DNA from: Myxococcales bacterium
GTDB taxonomy: Bacteria > Myxococcota_A > Polyangia > Nannocystales > Nannocystaceae
Assembly: GCA_014240065.1 (NCBI GenBank)
Contig: JAAZXR010000043.1
Span: 1-36,435, forward strand
Direction: 5' to 3'
Length of the DNA: 36,435 nt
Shown: piece by piece, positions 8,386-15,777 of the stretch
How positions within the stretch are numbered: position 1 is the stretch's first letter
How the letters are laid out: each line of letters starts with the position of its first letter
The notes under the pieces: model-generated
The model's database searches: none
Told to the model about the DNA's origin: nothing
What the model saw: only the letters and a program-made list of their open reading frames with translations
Program-made: the position numbers and the translations under genes

Positions 8386-9328
8386 CTAAAACTGGAGGTT
8401 CACCCCGTAGGTGGGCGTGAACACCCGGGGCTGCCCCGGGAGCGGCCCCACGCCGCCCACGAACGGCGACCAGCGCCGCGCCGGCGCGCGCATGCCGACG
8501 CGGTAGTAGGCCTCCCCCATCGCGCGACGCTCCTTGAGTCCCTTCCCGAGCAACACGCCGCCCGTGGCGAGCAGGGGCGTGGACACGGCCAACGGGACCA
8601 GCAAGACCAGGCCGTAGCTAAGCGTGTTCAGTGACACGTAGATGGAAAATCCGGTCAGCGGCACGAAGACCCCGGTCAACACGCTCCCCGAGATGATCTT
8701 CGCCCGGGCGCGCCGTACGAGACGTTCGGAGGCCTGCAACGTCGGCGCCGTTGGATATTCGTATTCGTCCATGATGGGGTCCCCTTGTTTCCATCGCGCA
8801 CGCCAATAAAGCCCCACCCCGAGGAGCGCCCCGCCCGTCGCCGTAAAGATGATCCCGGGAATCGTGAAGGGCGCCATAAACCGGTCATAAAAGTCCCGTC
8901 TACCTTCGGCGCCGCCGGGGCGCTCGGCCGTGAACCAACTTGGCGCCGCCGCGATCAGCAACGGGACGCCGAGCCCCAACGAGATGCTCCCCCCGATGAT
9001 CATCCCGGTCCCCTTGCGAGGCACCGTGTGCAATCCAACCTCGGGCTCGAAGCTAGGAGCCGCGGGCGCAGCCACCTCCGGCGGTGCCGCCGCCTCGGGC
9101 GTGGGCGCCCACTCGACGCGCAGCACCGGCGTTGCTGCGCTCGACTCGGCGGGGGGCCTCCTCCGCCGCAGCCGCCTCCGCGGGCGCGGGGGCATCCCTC
9201 ACGACATGAACGCCCGCCGATATGGGAGACGCGGCATGAGCAGCCGGCGCGCCCGTCATCAGCGCCGCCACACCCACCGTGCACACGCCCAGCACCACAC
9301 GCCGTCGGGCTTTTAGGAATCCATGCAT
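8386..9328 (-). CDS. Exported multi-span membrane protein, interrupted by an apparent +1 frameshift
   Basis: Two reading frames together form one protein. The first, from ATG 9328, encodes a signal peptide (MHGFLKARRRVVLGV..., predicted cut after AHA) and an Ala/Glu/Pro linker. The second runs to the stop at 8386 and encodes the body, with about four hydrophobic segments (GTGMIIGGSISLGLGVPLLI, TIPGIIFTATGGALLGVGLYW, IISGSVLTGVFVPLTGF, LVLLVPLAVSTPLLATGGVLL). They join at a run of six G (plus strand 9151-9156; six C in the gene). Dropping one base makes a continuous 313-residue protein, reading ...AEEAP-AESSAAT... across the junction. The cause may be a sequencing error, a true mutation or phase variation. 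The function is unknown. It probably follows the lipoprotein gene at 10702 in one transcript (96-base gap). Confidence 0.7.
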
Positions 9329-9424
9329 GGGCAAGACGTCCCACGCTTCCCCGACGGGCACAACCCCGGCGGCCGCTCCCGACGATCTTTGCACCATCCC
9401 CTCGGGGTATCCGCCACGTGGCTC

Positions 9425-10702
9425 TCACTGCGCTGCGGAGTCGGGGGTGCACCACAGCTGCTCGGGGAACAGTTCGGTGCGCAACACCTCCACCCCATCG
9501 CGCGCCACGACGATCTCCAGGGGAGCCCCGCTCGCGGCCTCGCAATATCCGAGCTCCTCGCTCCTCGCGCGAAAATCGTGGACCAGCGATTCCAGCTGTC
9601 GCGCCACAGAGGTCGGCCGCGTGCGACCAAGCTCCCTCAAGGTCCCCCGCCCCGCGACGTAGACGACGCCCTGGGATGACTCCATCGCTGGCGTCTGCAC
9701 CGCGGCGACGCCGTACAGGTCGCCGTAGGCGTCAAGCACCCCATCGAGCGTATCCACGTCCTCCCTCAGCACCACGCGACGCCTCGGTACACACAGGTCC
9801 TCGACCGCCTCGAACAACAGCCGGGTCCGCGCGAGCCGGTCGAGGGCGCCGAGTGTTGGCTCCGCAGCCACGGTCTCCACACTGGCCTCAGCCAGCGCGT
9901 CCATCCACGCCTCGAAATCGCGGGCTGGCGCGCCGAGTTCGGCGAGGCAGGTGTCGCGATCGGGGTACCAAGGATCCACCCGGGTGAGCGTGACGGCCCC
10001 GTCGAGGGTCACCATGGGTGTGTCGACGCAGGCGTCCGCCTCCCGCGCACACGCCGTCAAACGCTCGTGCAGTGACGCCGCCGCCGACTGGCATCGGGCA
10101 TGGGCGGCGGACTTCTCAAGCGGCGACCTCTCCACCGACGCCCCCGCGAGCGCGCGCCACGAGGTGCGGCTCGCCAGGAGGGCTTGGGCCTGAGTGCGGA
10201 GCGTGTCCCCAAGGGTCTCGAGGGTCGCTCGGTGCCGCGCGATCTCCAGGGTCTCGTGCAGCGCCAGCCACTGGCGGAGCGGCTCACAATCTCCTGCTTG
10301 CCCCGCGCTCGTGCTCGCCGCGCGCGGCCCGAGCTCGCGTACGGTCACGGCGATCTCCGGTGACCCCGTGGTGGAGCCAGACCCCGAGGCCGCCGCCTGA
10401 CTGGAGATCCACGCTTCCATGGCGCCGCGCAGGCCGCGTGGAGCGCCGGCCGGTCCGCGAGAGACAGTCTCTACGCGCACAGATGAGGACCCTCGAACTG
10501 CCTGCTCAAGCTCTCTCGGATCGCCGAGGGTCTTCGAAGGTGGTGACCAGCGGGGCCGACCTCGCATCAACGCGGCTCCATCCCTCAGCGAGGGCTCACC
10601 CGCGATCTCGGAGGCATACGGGGCCGCCGCGGTGCAGGCGCAAGTTACGGAGAATCCGCCAAACACGCCCATCACCGCGCGCGTGGTCCAAGTTCGGGTC
10701 AC
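9425..10702 (-). CDS. Putative lipoprotein of unknown function
   Basis: 425 residues from GTG 10702. The N-terminus (positively charged, then AVMGVFGGFSVTCACTAAAP) is a signal peptide with a Cys at about 21-23, fitting a lipoprotein although the lipobox is not ideal. The rest is Ala/Arg/Glu-rich and largely helical, with several isolated Cys and a conserved-looking C-terminal half (LFEAVEDLCVPRRRVVLREDVDTLDGVL). I recognise no domain. A -10-like TAGTTT on the minus strand (10716-10711) lies 8 nt before the start and there is no Shine-Dalgarno, so a leaderless message is possible. Divergent from the CFI-box gene; the next gene downstream is the frameshifted membrane protein. Confidence 0.7.
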   Translation of the reverse strand: MTRTWTTRAVMGVFGGFSVTCACTAAAPYASEIAGEPSLRDGAALMRGRPRWSPPSKTLGDPRELEQAVRGSSSVRVETVSRGPAGAPRGLRGAMEAWISSQAAASGSGSTTGSPEIAVTVRELGPRAASTSAGQAGDCEPLRQWLALHETLEIARHRATLETLGDTLRTQAQALLASRTSWRALAGASVERSPLEKSAAHARCQSAAASLHERLTACAREADACVDTPMVTLDGAVTLTRVDPWYPDRDTCLAELGAPARDFEAWMDALAEASVETVAAEPTLGALDRLARTRLLFEAVEDLCVPRRRVVLREDVDTLDGVLDAYGDLYGVAAVQTPAMESSQGVVYVAGRGTLRELGRTRPTSVARQLESLVHDFRARSEELGYCEAASGAPLEIVVARDGVEVLRTELFPEQLWCTPDSAAQ

Positions 10703-10749
10703 GACGCCTCAAACTATGGTTGCTCACGCGCATTTTTCCAACATTCGTC

Positions 10750-10755
10750 TATACT
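10750..10755 (+). promoter_or_regulatory. -10 element (TATACT) of the CFI-box gene
   Basis: TATACT ends 7 nt before the ATG at 10763 and no Shine-Dalgarno is present, so the message is probably leaderless. No convincing -35 at 16-19 bases; the nearest TTG hexamer (TTGCTC, 10720) is 24 bases away. The region is A/T-rich compared with its surroundings. Confidence 0.4.
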
Positions 10756-10762
10756 TCAGCAG

Positions 10763-12466
10763 ATGATTCGAGCGTCAAAAGCGCTGCCGGGGCTGCTCGC
10801 GGTGGGCGCCCTTTGTGTGCTGTGCGTCCACGACGTGGCGGCGGCGGAGGAAGACACGAGCGTGGTGGCATTCCACTACAAGCCCGTCCCGGATCTCCAA
10901 ATTGCGATTTGGATCGAAGACGCGGACGGGAACTTCATCCGAGACGTGTTCATCACCCAGGCCACCGGCAAACTGGGCATCGGAAACCGGCCGGGGATCT
11001 GGAACTTCTTGTCCTCGTGGCGGTTCCCCTACGGTCCGCGCACCAACGTGCTCCCCGTGTGGGGTCATCATCGGGGAGTCACCTACCCGAAGATCGTCTT
11101 TCACGACCCAAAAGAGGGCTACCAAGACTCGCTCGGGTGGCACGAGAGCACCTCCTCCGACGAGAATTACTTTTGCAGGCCGCTCACCGCTGACGAGAAT
11201 GAGGTGATCCTCGACGTGATGAGCTGCCCCTCGCCGACCTCGTTTCACAGCGACAAGGGCATGTTCGTGGAGGGCGAAACCAGCGTCTACCCGCCGCGCA
11301 ACGACCTCCTCGAGGTCGATCCCGAGCGGGACCATCTCGACGTAGGGAGCTTCGCGGACCTCAACGATCTCGACGCCGTCACCGGGGCGACGCCGAGCGG
11401 CACGTCCCCCACGTTCGAGGCCATCACCCTCGCGCGCGATGACGTGGGAGAGGGGCCGCTCGTGGCGTGGATCGAGGTCAGCCTTGAGCACGACGAGAAC
11501 TCCAGCTGGGACTTCGACCGTGAGACAGACCACTACGTGGACACGAAGCTCGCGGGCTACGGCATCGAGTGGCTCGGGCAGCCCTCGGTGGTGTACCGCG
11601 TGGAGTTTTTACCGGGCGAGGCCGGGTATACGGTCACCGATTCGTTTTACGGCTACGGCTCCTTTGAGGGGGACAGCGGCGAAATCTCGCCGCCGGACGC
11701 GACCATCAGCGTCTCCGGCGGCAGCGGTGCGGATCGACTGCAACGCTTCTCCCATGACGGGAGGGAGGGCCGCTTCGGGATTGAGGCCTCAGGGTGGAGC
11801 CCGACCGACGGCGGCGGCGGCGGCGGCTCCGGTGGCTGCGCGACCGAACCCCTGCCCCCGGTGATCGACCTTCACGCCAGCCCTCGCACCTTCGACCAAG
11901 TCGAACTCAAGTTCGAAATGCCGGCAGGGATCCCGTCGGACATCGAATTGCATCGACTCAACGTCTACTATTACGTCGGAGAACAGGCCATGGACGAGTT
12001 CAGCCTCGACGCTGCGCTCGTACAAGAGTTCACGATCTGTGAGGACGCGGATGATCAAGAGTGCGACATCCACATCGAGGGCGGCCACGCCTCGCTCGCT
12101 GTCGATCAGCTGTGGGGCGACTACTCCTACCAATTCGCCGTGGTCTACGAGGATCGCTGCTCCTTCGAGAGCCAACCGGCGATGACCGAAGCCACCACAC
12201 CGTTGCAAAAATTCCAGACGATCGACAGCTTCTGCGTCATCGCGACGGCCGCCTGGGGCGCGTCGTGGTACGACGAGGTGGCGGCGCTTCGCAGCCTTCG
12301 CGACCGGGTGTTGAAGCCCAGCCGCCTCGGGAGCGCCTTCATCGGCGCCTACTACAGTTACGGACCGAGCGTCGCGTGGTGGCTGTCGAAGAACACCTAC
12401 GCGCGCGGGGTCACGCGGGTCCTGCTCTCCCCCCTCGCCAGCGCGGCCAAGCTCATCCCGCGGTGA
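10763..12466 (+). CDS. Secreted protein with DUF2271-like region and C-terminal CFI-box sorting domain
   Basis: 567 residues. Residues 1-28 are a Sec signal peptide (cut near DVAAA/EE). Residues about 35-140 (IAIWIEDADGNFIRDVFIT ... PVWGHHRGVTYPKIVF) resemble the periplasmic DUF2271 fold; this assignment is by eye. A Gly-rich linker (six Gly, then Ser-Gly-Gly-Cys) near 352-362 leads to a possible Fn3-like beta domain (about 365-480). The last 75 residues begin FCVIATAAWG at about 490 and contain the pattern L-R-x-x-R-D-R-x-L, then GAYYSYGPSVAWWL. This matches the CFI-box C-terminal domain (CFIATAAYG consensus), a putative protein-sorting tail whose machinery is not established. It is divergent from the unknown lipoprotein and convergent with the EAL-HDOD gene. 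Confidence 0.82.
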   Translation: MIRASKALPGLLAVGALCVLCVHDVAAAEEDTSVVAFHYKPVPDLQIAIWIEDADGNFIRDVFITQATGKLGIGNRPGIWNFLSSWRFPYGPRTNVLPVWGHHRGVTYPKIVFHDPKEGYQDSLGWHESTSSDENYFCRPLTADENEVILDVMSCPSPTSFHSDKGMFVEGETSVYPPRNDLLEVDPERDHLDVGSFADLNDLDAVTGATPSGTSPTFEAITLARDDVGEGPLVAWIEVSLEHDENSSWDFDRETDHYVDTKLAGYGIEWLGQPSVVYRVEFLPGEAGYTVTDSFYGYGSFEGDSGEISPPDATISVSGGSGADRLQRFSHDGREGRFGIEASGWSPTDGGGGGGSGGCATEPLPPVIDLHASPRTFDQVELKFEMPAGIPSDIELHRLNVYYYVGEQAMDEFSLDAALVQEFTICEDADDQECDIHIEGGHASLAVDQLWGDYSYQFAVVYEDRCSFESQPAMTEATTPLQKFQTIDSFCVIATAAWGASWYDEVAALRSLRDRVLKPSRLGSAFIGAYYSYGPSVAWWLSKNTYARGVTRVLLSPLASAAKLIPR

Positions 12467-12478
12467 GCTCCGGAGCGC

Positions 12479-12503
12479 GCGGGCTACTCCCGCAGCAGCC
12501 CGC
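12479..12503. terminator. Inverted repeat at convergent gene ends
   Basis: GCGGGCT (12479-12485) and AGCCCGC (12497-12503) form a 7-bp perfect stem with an 11-nt loop, overlapping the stop of the EAL-HDOD gene 13 bases after the stop of the CFI-box gene. No T-run. Confidence 0.35.
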
Positions 12504-13680
12504 CCATTTCACGCACCCACACGATGGCGTCGAGGTAGGCCTCCTGCACGCTCGGTCGATCCAGGTCCGGGAGCTGCGCGCGCTCAAAGTCTCCGAGTTC
12601 CTGAGCGACGACGGTGGCGAGGATCTCAGCCCCGGGCCCGCGACCCTCGAGCAGCGCCTCTCGAAGCGCTTCACTGCCGGGGAGCCCACCGAGCAGCGCG
12701 TTGAGGGGCCTGTCCATCAGCGCATCCAGCAACGAGAACATGCCCACCATAAAGAAAAATCCAGCGTGTTTTCTCCGGCTCCTCTGCGCGACGAGCTCGC
12801 TGGTCCGGGCGCGAATGAGCGCGGCGTCAAGCAGCACCGAGGGCTTCCCCTTCACGGTCGCGAGCGCGACCATCGACAGCCACTTTCGCACACCATCCTC
12901 GCCGAGTAACTCGAGCGCCCGCTGGACCTCACCCGTGATCTCACCGCGCCGGTAATGGACCGAGTTCGCCGCTCTCAACAGCCGATAGGTGAGCACTGGA
13001 TCCATCCGGATCACCCGATGGAGCGCCTTCAGGTCTCCCATGGCGGCGACCAAAAGCTCGGCGGAGCGCGACCGCCCCGCGGCGACCTCGCCTTCGTCGA
13101 CCACGTGCGGGCGCGACAAAAAGTAGCCCTGAAATCCCTGAGCGCCGGCGTGCCGACACCGCTCGAACGCCTCGCGGTTCTCCACGTGCGTGACGATCAC
13201 CGTCGAGTCGGGACACGACGCCACCACGGCCTCCAACGTCACCGCGCTCAGATCCCGCGCGTCGACCTTGATGAAGTCCGCGGTGCGACCAAACGCTGCC
13301 GCGCCCTCGACCTCACTCGCGCGGTCGATCGCGACTCGAAACCCACGCGAACGAAGCTCCGAGAGGCGCGCCAACGACGAGGCCGAGATCCCCCTCGACG
13401 CCTCGATCTCCAGCACCACAGCGTCCGCGGGTAAGCAGTCGGCCAAGCCGCTCTCGATCCAAGCCCCTGGGATATTGACGAACGCCAGCTTGCCTTCGCA
13501 GAGGCTGTGATCCCCCCCGTCGACGAAACCACGAAGGAGCAGCTGCGAGCTCGCGGCGTCGCGCGCGTCATCGCCTTCGCCCGGCCCTCGACGCACGGCG
13601 TCGCGAAACAACAGCTCGTATCCGATGACCGACAACCGGTGATCTACGATCGGCTGCCGAGCAATTCGGACCTGTACCAC
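12484..13680 (-). CDS. EAL-HDOD signalling protein, catalytically degenerate EAL
   Basis: 398 residues with the YuxH/CdgJ-type architecture: an N-terminal EAL-like domain (about 1-195) and a C-terminal HDOD domain (about 200-390). In the EAL part the signature position reads YELLFRDA (ELL at 22-24), and later strands (FVNIP, VLEIEAS, GFRVAIDRA, FIKVDARDL) follow the fold, but the metal-binding Glu/Asp set of an active cyclic-di-GMP phosphodiesterase is incomplete. It is therefore likely a binding or scaffold protein rather than an enzyme. The HDOD part keeps the helical core (DPVLTYRLLRAANS, ALELLGEDGVRKWLSMVAL). Known relatives act in motility or c-di-GMP signalling. The start is GTG 13680; the ribosome site is weak. 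Divergent from the phosphatase operon. Confidence 0.9.
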   Translation of the reverse strand: MVQVRIARQPIVDHRLSVIGYELLFRDAVRRGPGEGDDARDAASSQLLLRGFVDGGDHSLCEGKLAFVNIPGAWIESGLADCLPADAVVLEIEASRGISASSLARLSELRSRGFRVAIDRASEVEGAAAFGRTADFIKVDARDLSAVTLEAVVASCPDSTVIVTHVENREAFERCRHAGAQGFQGYFLSRPHVVDEGEVAAGRSRSAELLVAAMGDLKALHRVIRMDPVLTYRLLRAANSVHYRRGEITGEVQRALELLGEDGVRKWLSMVALATVKGKPSVLLDAALIRARTSELVAQRSRRKHAGFFFMVGMFSLLDALMDRPLNALLGGLPGSEALREALLEGRGPGAEILATVVAQELGDFERAQLPDLDRPSVQEAYLDAIVWVREMGGLLRE

Positions 13681-13824
13681 TCTCTCTCAATCGCCACCTG
13701 CGCCCCAATACTTGAGCGGTTCGCGCCCCCGCCGGGTGGGGTCCCGAGGAATGGTCGGCTGCCTCCGCGCAGAGCCACTCAACGCCTCCCGCTTCCGCCC
13801 CTGGCCCAGATTCGGACATCTCGT

Positions 13825-13830
13825 TACCAT
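13825..13830 (+). promoter_or_regulatory. -10-like TACCAT before the histidine phosphatase
   Basis: TACCAT ends 6 nt before the GTG at 13837, with no Shine-Dalgarno, which suggests a leaderless start for this operon. At the 17-base position the -35 is only TGGCCC, so the support is weak. Confidence 0.3.
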
Positions 13831-13836
13831 GGCGGC

Positions 13837-14556
13837 GTGCCGAGAATTCTCGTCGTCCGACACGCGCAGGCCTCGTTCATGAGCGCGAACTACGACCGCC
13901 TGTCCGACCTTGGCGTACAGCAGGCGCGTCGCCTCGCCGAGCACCTCGACGCGACGACATCCAAGGCGCGCCCGTTCGACGCCATCATCTCGGGGCCCGC
14001 CGAGCGTCATCAAGACACGGCGTCGATCCTTCGTGACCAGCTCGCGGGCGAGCGCTTGCGCGCGTCCGAGATCATCGGAGATCCGCGACTCGATGAGCAC
14101 GATCTGTCTTCCCTCGTCCGTGCGGTCCTGAGCGACCCCGCGCCCTCGGACCGGCTCGCCTCGCTCGCGCGAGACTTTGGTGCTGCCGACGGCCTCGCCG
14201 CCAAGTCGAAGGCCTTGCACAAGCTCACCGAACCCCTGGTCGCGGAGTGGATCGCGGGGACCCCCCGCGGCGAAGGCGTCGAACCGTGGCAGCAGTTCTC
14301 CACGCGCGTGCGCGAGGCCTTCGTCGACCTCACCACGCGCGGCGGGGCCTCACTGCTCGTGGTCACCTCCGTCGGCCCGCTCGCGGTCATGCTCGAGACC
14401 TGCCTCGGCGTGTCTCCCTTGCGGGCGTTTCAGACCGCGTGGCAGGCCCGCAACTCGAGCATGACCGAGTTCATCGCGGGCCCCCGCGGCGTCACCCTTC
14501 ACACCTTCAACCTCGTCTCGCATCTCGCCGAGGCCAGCACGCACACGCACCGATAG
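13837..14556 (+). CDS. Histidine phosphatase (phosphoglycerate mutase-like) family protein, second His replaced
   Basis: 239 residues from GTG 13837 (PRILVVRHAQASF). The phospho-accepting RHA motif is at 8-10 (H9). The second catalytic His, normally in an H-G-G-P loop, is absent: the strand LLVVTSVGPLAVML has Ser178-Val179-Gly180. A Ser-Gly-Gly variant is known in a large group of these proteins; Ser-Val-Gly is further removed. The ISGPAERHQDTASIL segment carries the conserved Arg and His of the family. Longer in-frame starts exist upstream but would add over 100 residues unrelated to the fold. It is first in an operon with the acyl-CoA dehydrogenase (15-base gap) and the APH kinase, a clustering seen in many bacteria. 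It may dephosphorylate the kinase product, or only bind it. Confidence 0.85.
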   Translation: MPRILVVRHAQASFMSANYDRLSDLGVQQARRLAEHLDATTSKARPFDAIISGPAERHQDTASILRDQLAGERLRASEIIGDPRLDEHDLSSLVRAVLSDPAPSDRLASLARDFGAADGLAAKSKALHKLTEPLVAEWIAGTPRGEGVEPWQQFSTRVREAFVDLTTRGGASLLVVTSVGPLAVMLETCLGVSPLRAFQTAWQARNSSMTEFIAGPRGVTLHTFNLVSHLAEASTHTHR

Positions 14557-14571
14557 ACAAGGAACCCAACT

Positions 14572-15777
14572 GTGGACTTTTTACCGCCCCCCACGATCCC
14601 TCCGCTCATCGAACAGCTCCGCGCCTTCATGGAGACCCACGTCTTGCCTGCGGAATCCGCCATGCACAACGCCTCGGTGTCTCTCTCGGACACGATCCAC
14701 CCGATCCAAGAGGCCGCCCGCGAGGAGGGGCTGTGGATGCCGCAGATCCCCAAGGAGCAGGGCGGGATGGGGCTGTCATTGCTCGAGCACGCCATCGTCA
14801 GCGAGGTCTTGGGGGAGAGCCCCCTCGGCCACTACGCCCTGAACTGCCAGGCGCCCGACGCCGGCAATATGGAGATCTTGATCGAGTATGGGAGCGACGT
14901 ACAAAAAGAGCGCTTCCTCGCGCCCCTCCTTCGCGGCGAGACCCGCAGCTGCTTCGCGATGACCGAACCCGAGCGGCCGGGCTCCAACCCCGTGTGGCTG
15001 AAGTCGCACGCGCGCATGGACGAAGATGAGTGGGTGATCAACGGCCACAAGTGGTTCACCACGGGCGCCGACGGGGCGGACTTTGTGATCGTGATGGTCC
15101 TGACCGATCCTGGGCAGAAACTCCACCAGCGGGCGAGCATGTTCGTCGTGCCGATGGATGCGGACGGGCTCACCCTCGTCCGCAACATCCCCGTGATGGG
15201 GGATGTCGGCCGCGAATGGGCGAGCCACGGTGAGCTCCGCTTCGACGGCTGCCGCGTCCCTGAACACAGCTTGCTCGGAGAGCGCGGCGGGGGGTTTTAC
15301 GTGGCGCAAGCGCGGCTCGGGCCCGGTCGGATCCACCACTGCATGCGGTGGATCGGCGTGTGCGAGCGCGCGCTGCGGATGATGTGCGAGCGCGCGGCGA
15401 CCCGTGAAGTGGCGCCCGACGACCCGCTCGGGAATCGCCAGACCATTCAAAACTGGATCGCCGAGAGCCGCGCGGAGATCGACGCCGCCCGCCTGCTCGT
15501 GCTGCGCGCCGCCTGGAAGATCCAGACCATCGGCGCGGGTTCCTCTCGGGCCGACATCTCCGCGATCAAGTTCTTCGTCGCGGACATCATGCAGCGGGTG
15601 CTCGACCGCTCCATCCAAACCCACGGCGCGCTGGGGATCACCGACGACACCGTGCTCTCTACTTTCTATCGTCACGAGCGAGGCGCGCGGATCTACGACG
15701 GCCCGGACGAGGTTCACAAGGGCGTGGTCGCGAGGAATATCCTGCAAGGCTACGGACTCAAGCGGCCCAAGAGATGA
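14572..15777 (+). CDS. Acyl-CoA dehydrogenase, ACAD10/11 (LvaC-like) type
   Basis: 401-residue FAD flavoprotein. The fold is clear: helical N-domain, the FAD-binding beta-domain motif CFAMTEPERPGSN (with the usual T-E-P/G-x-G-S), W-x-x-TGADGADF, and the C-terminal helical domain with QTHGALGITDD. At the position of the catalytic Glu of medium-chain dehydrogenases it has D376 in RIYDGPDEVHKG, the form seen in the ACAD10/11 clade. Start GTG 14572 has AAGGAA about 8-10 nt upstream. It overlaps the APH kinase by ATGA (15774-15777). In ACAD10/11 and Pseudomonas LvaA/LvaC, kinase and dehydrogenase act in turn on 4-hydroxyacyl-CoAs, the dehydrogenase-like enzyme removing phosphate. That role here is inferred. 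Ordinary alpha,beta-dehydrogenation feeding ETF is the alternative. Confidence 0.93.
   Translation: MDFLPPPTIPPLIEQLRAFMETHVLPAESAMHNASVSLSDTIHPIQEAAREEGLWMPQIPKEQGGMGLSLLEHAIVSEVLGESPLGHYALNCQAPDAGNMEILIEYGSDVQKERFLAPLLRGETRSCFAMTEPERPGSNPVWLKSHARMDEDEWVINGHKWFTTGADGADFVIVMVLTDPGQKLHQRASMFVVPMDADGLTLVRNIPVMGDVGREWASHGELRFDGCRVPEHSLLGERGGGFYVAQARLGPGRIHHCMRWIGVCERALRMMCERAATREVAPDDPLGNRQTIQNWIAESRAEIDAARLLVLRAAWKIQTIGAGSSRADISAIKFFVADIMQRVLDRSIQTHGALGITDDTVLSTFYRHERGARIYDGPDEVHKGVVARNILQGYGLKRPKR

Noticed and set aside
12468-12477. Palindrome GCTCCGGAGC just after the CFI-box gene
   Set aside because: No loop, so it cannot form a useful hairpin alone; expected by chance at this GC content.
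13507-13836. Long N-terminal extension of the histidine phosphatase
   Set aside because: Overlaps the divergent EAL-HDOD gene and adds 110 residues with no similarity to the fold; GTG 13837 starts the first strand.
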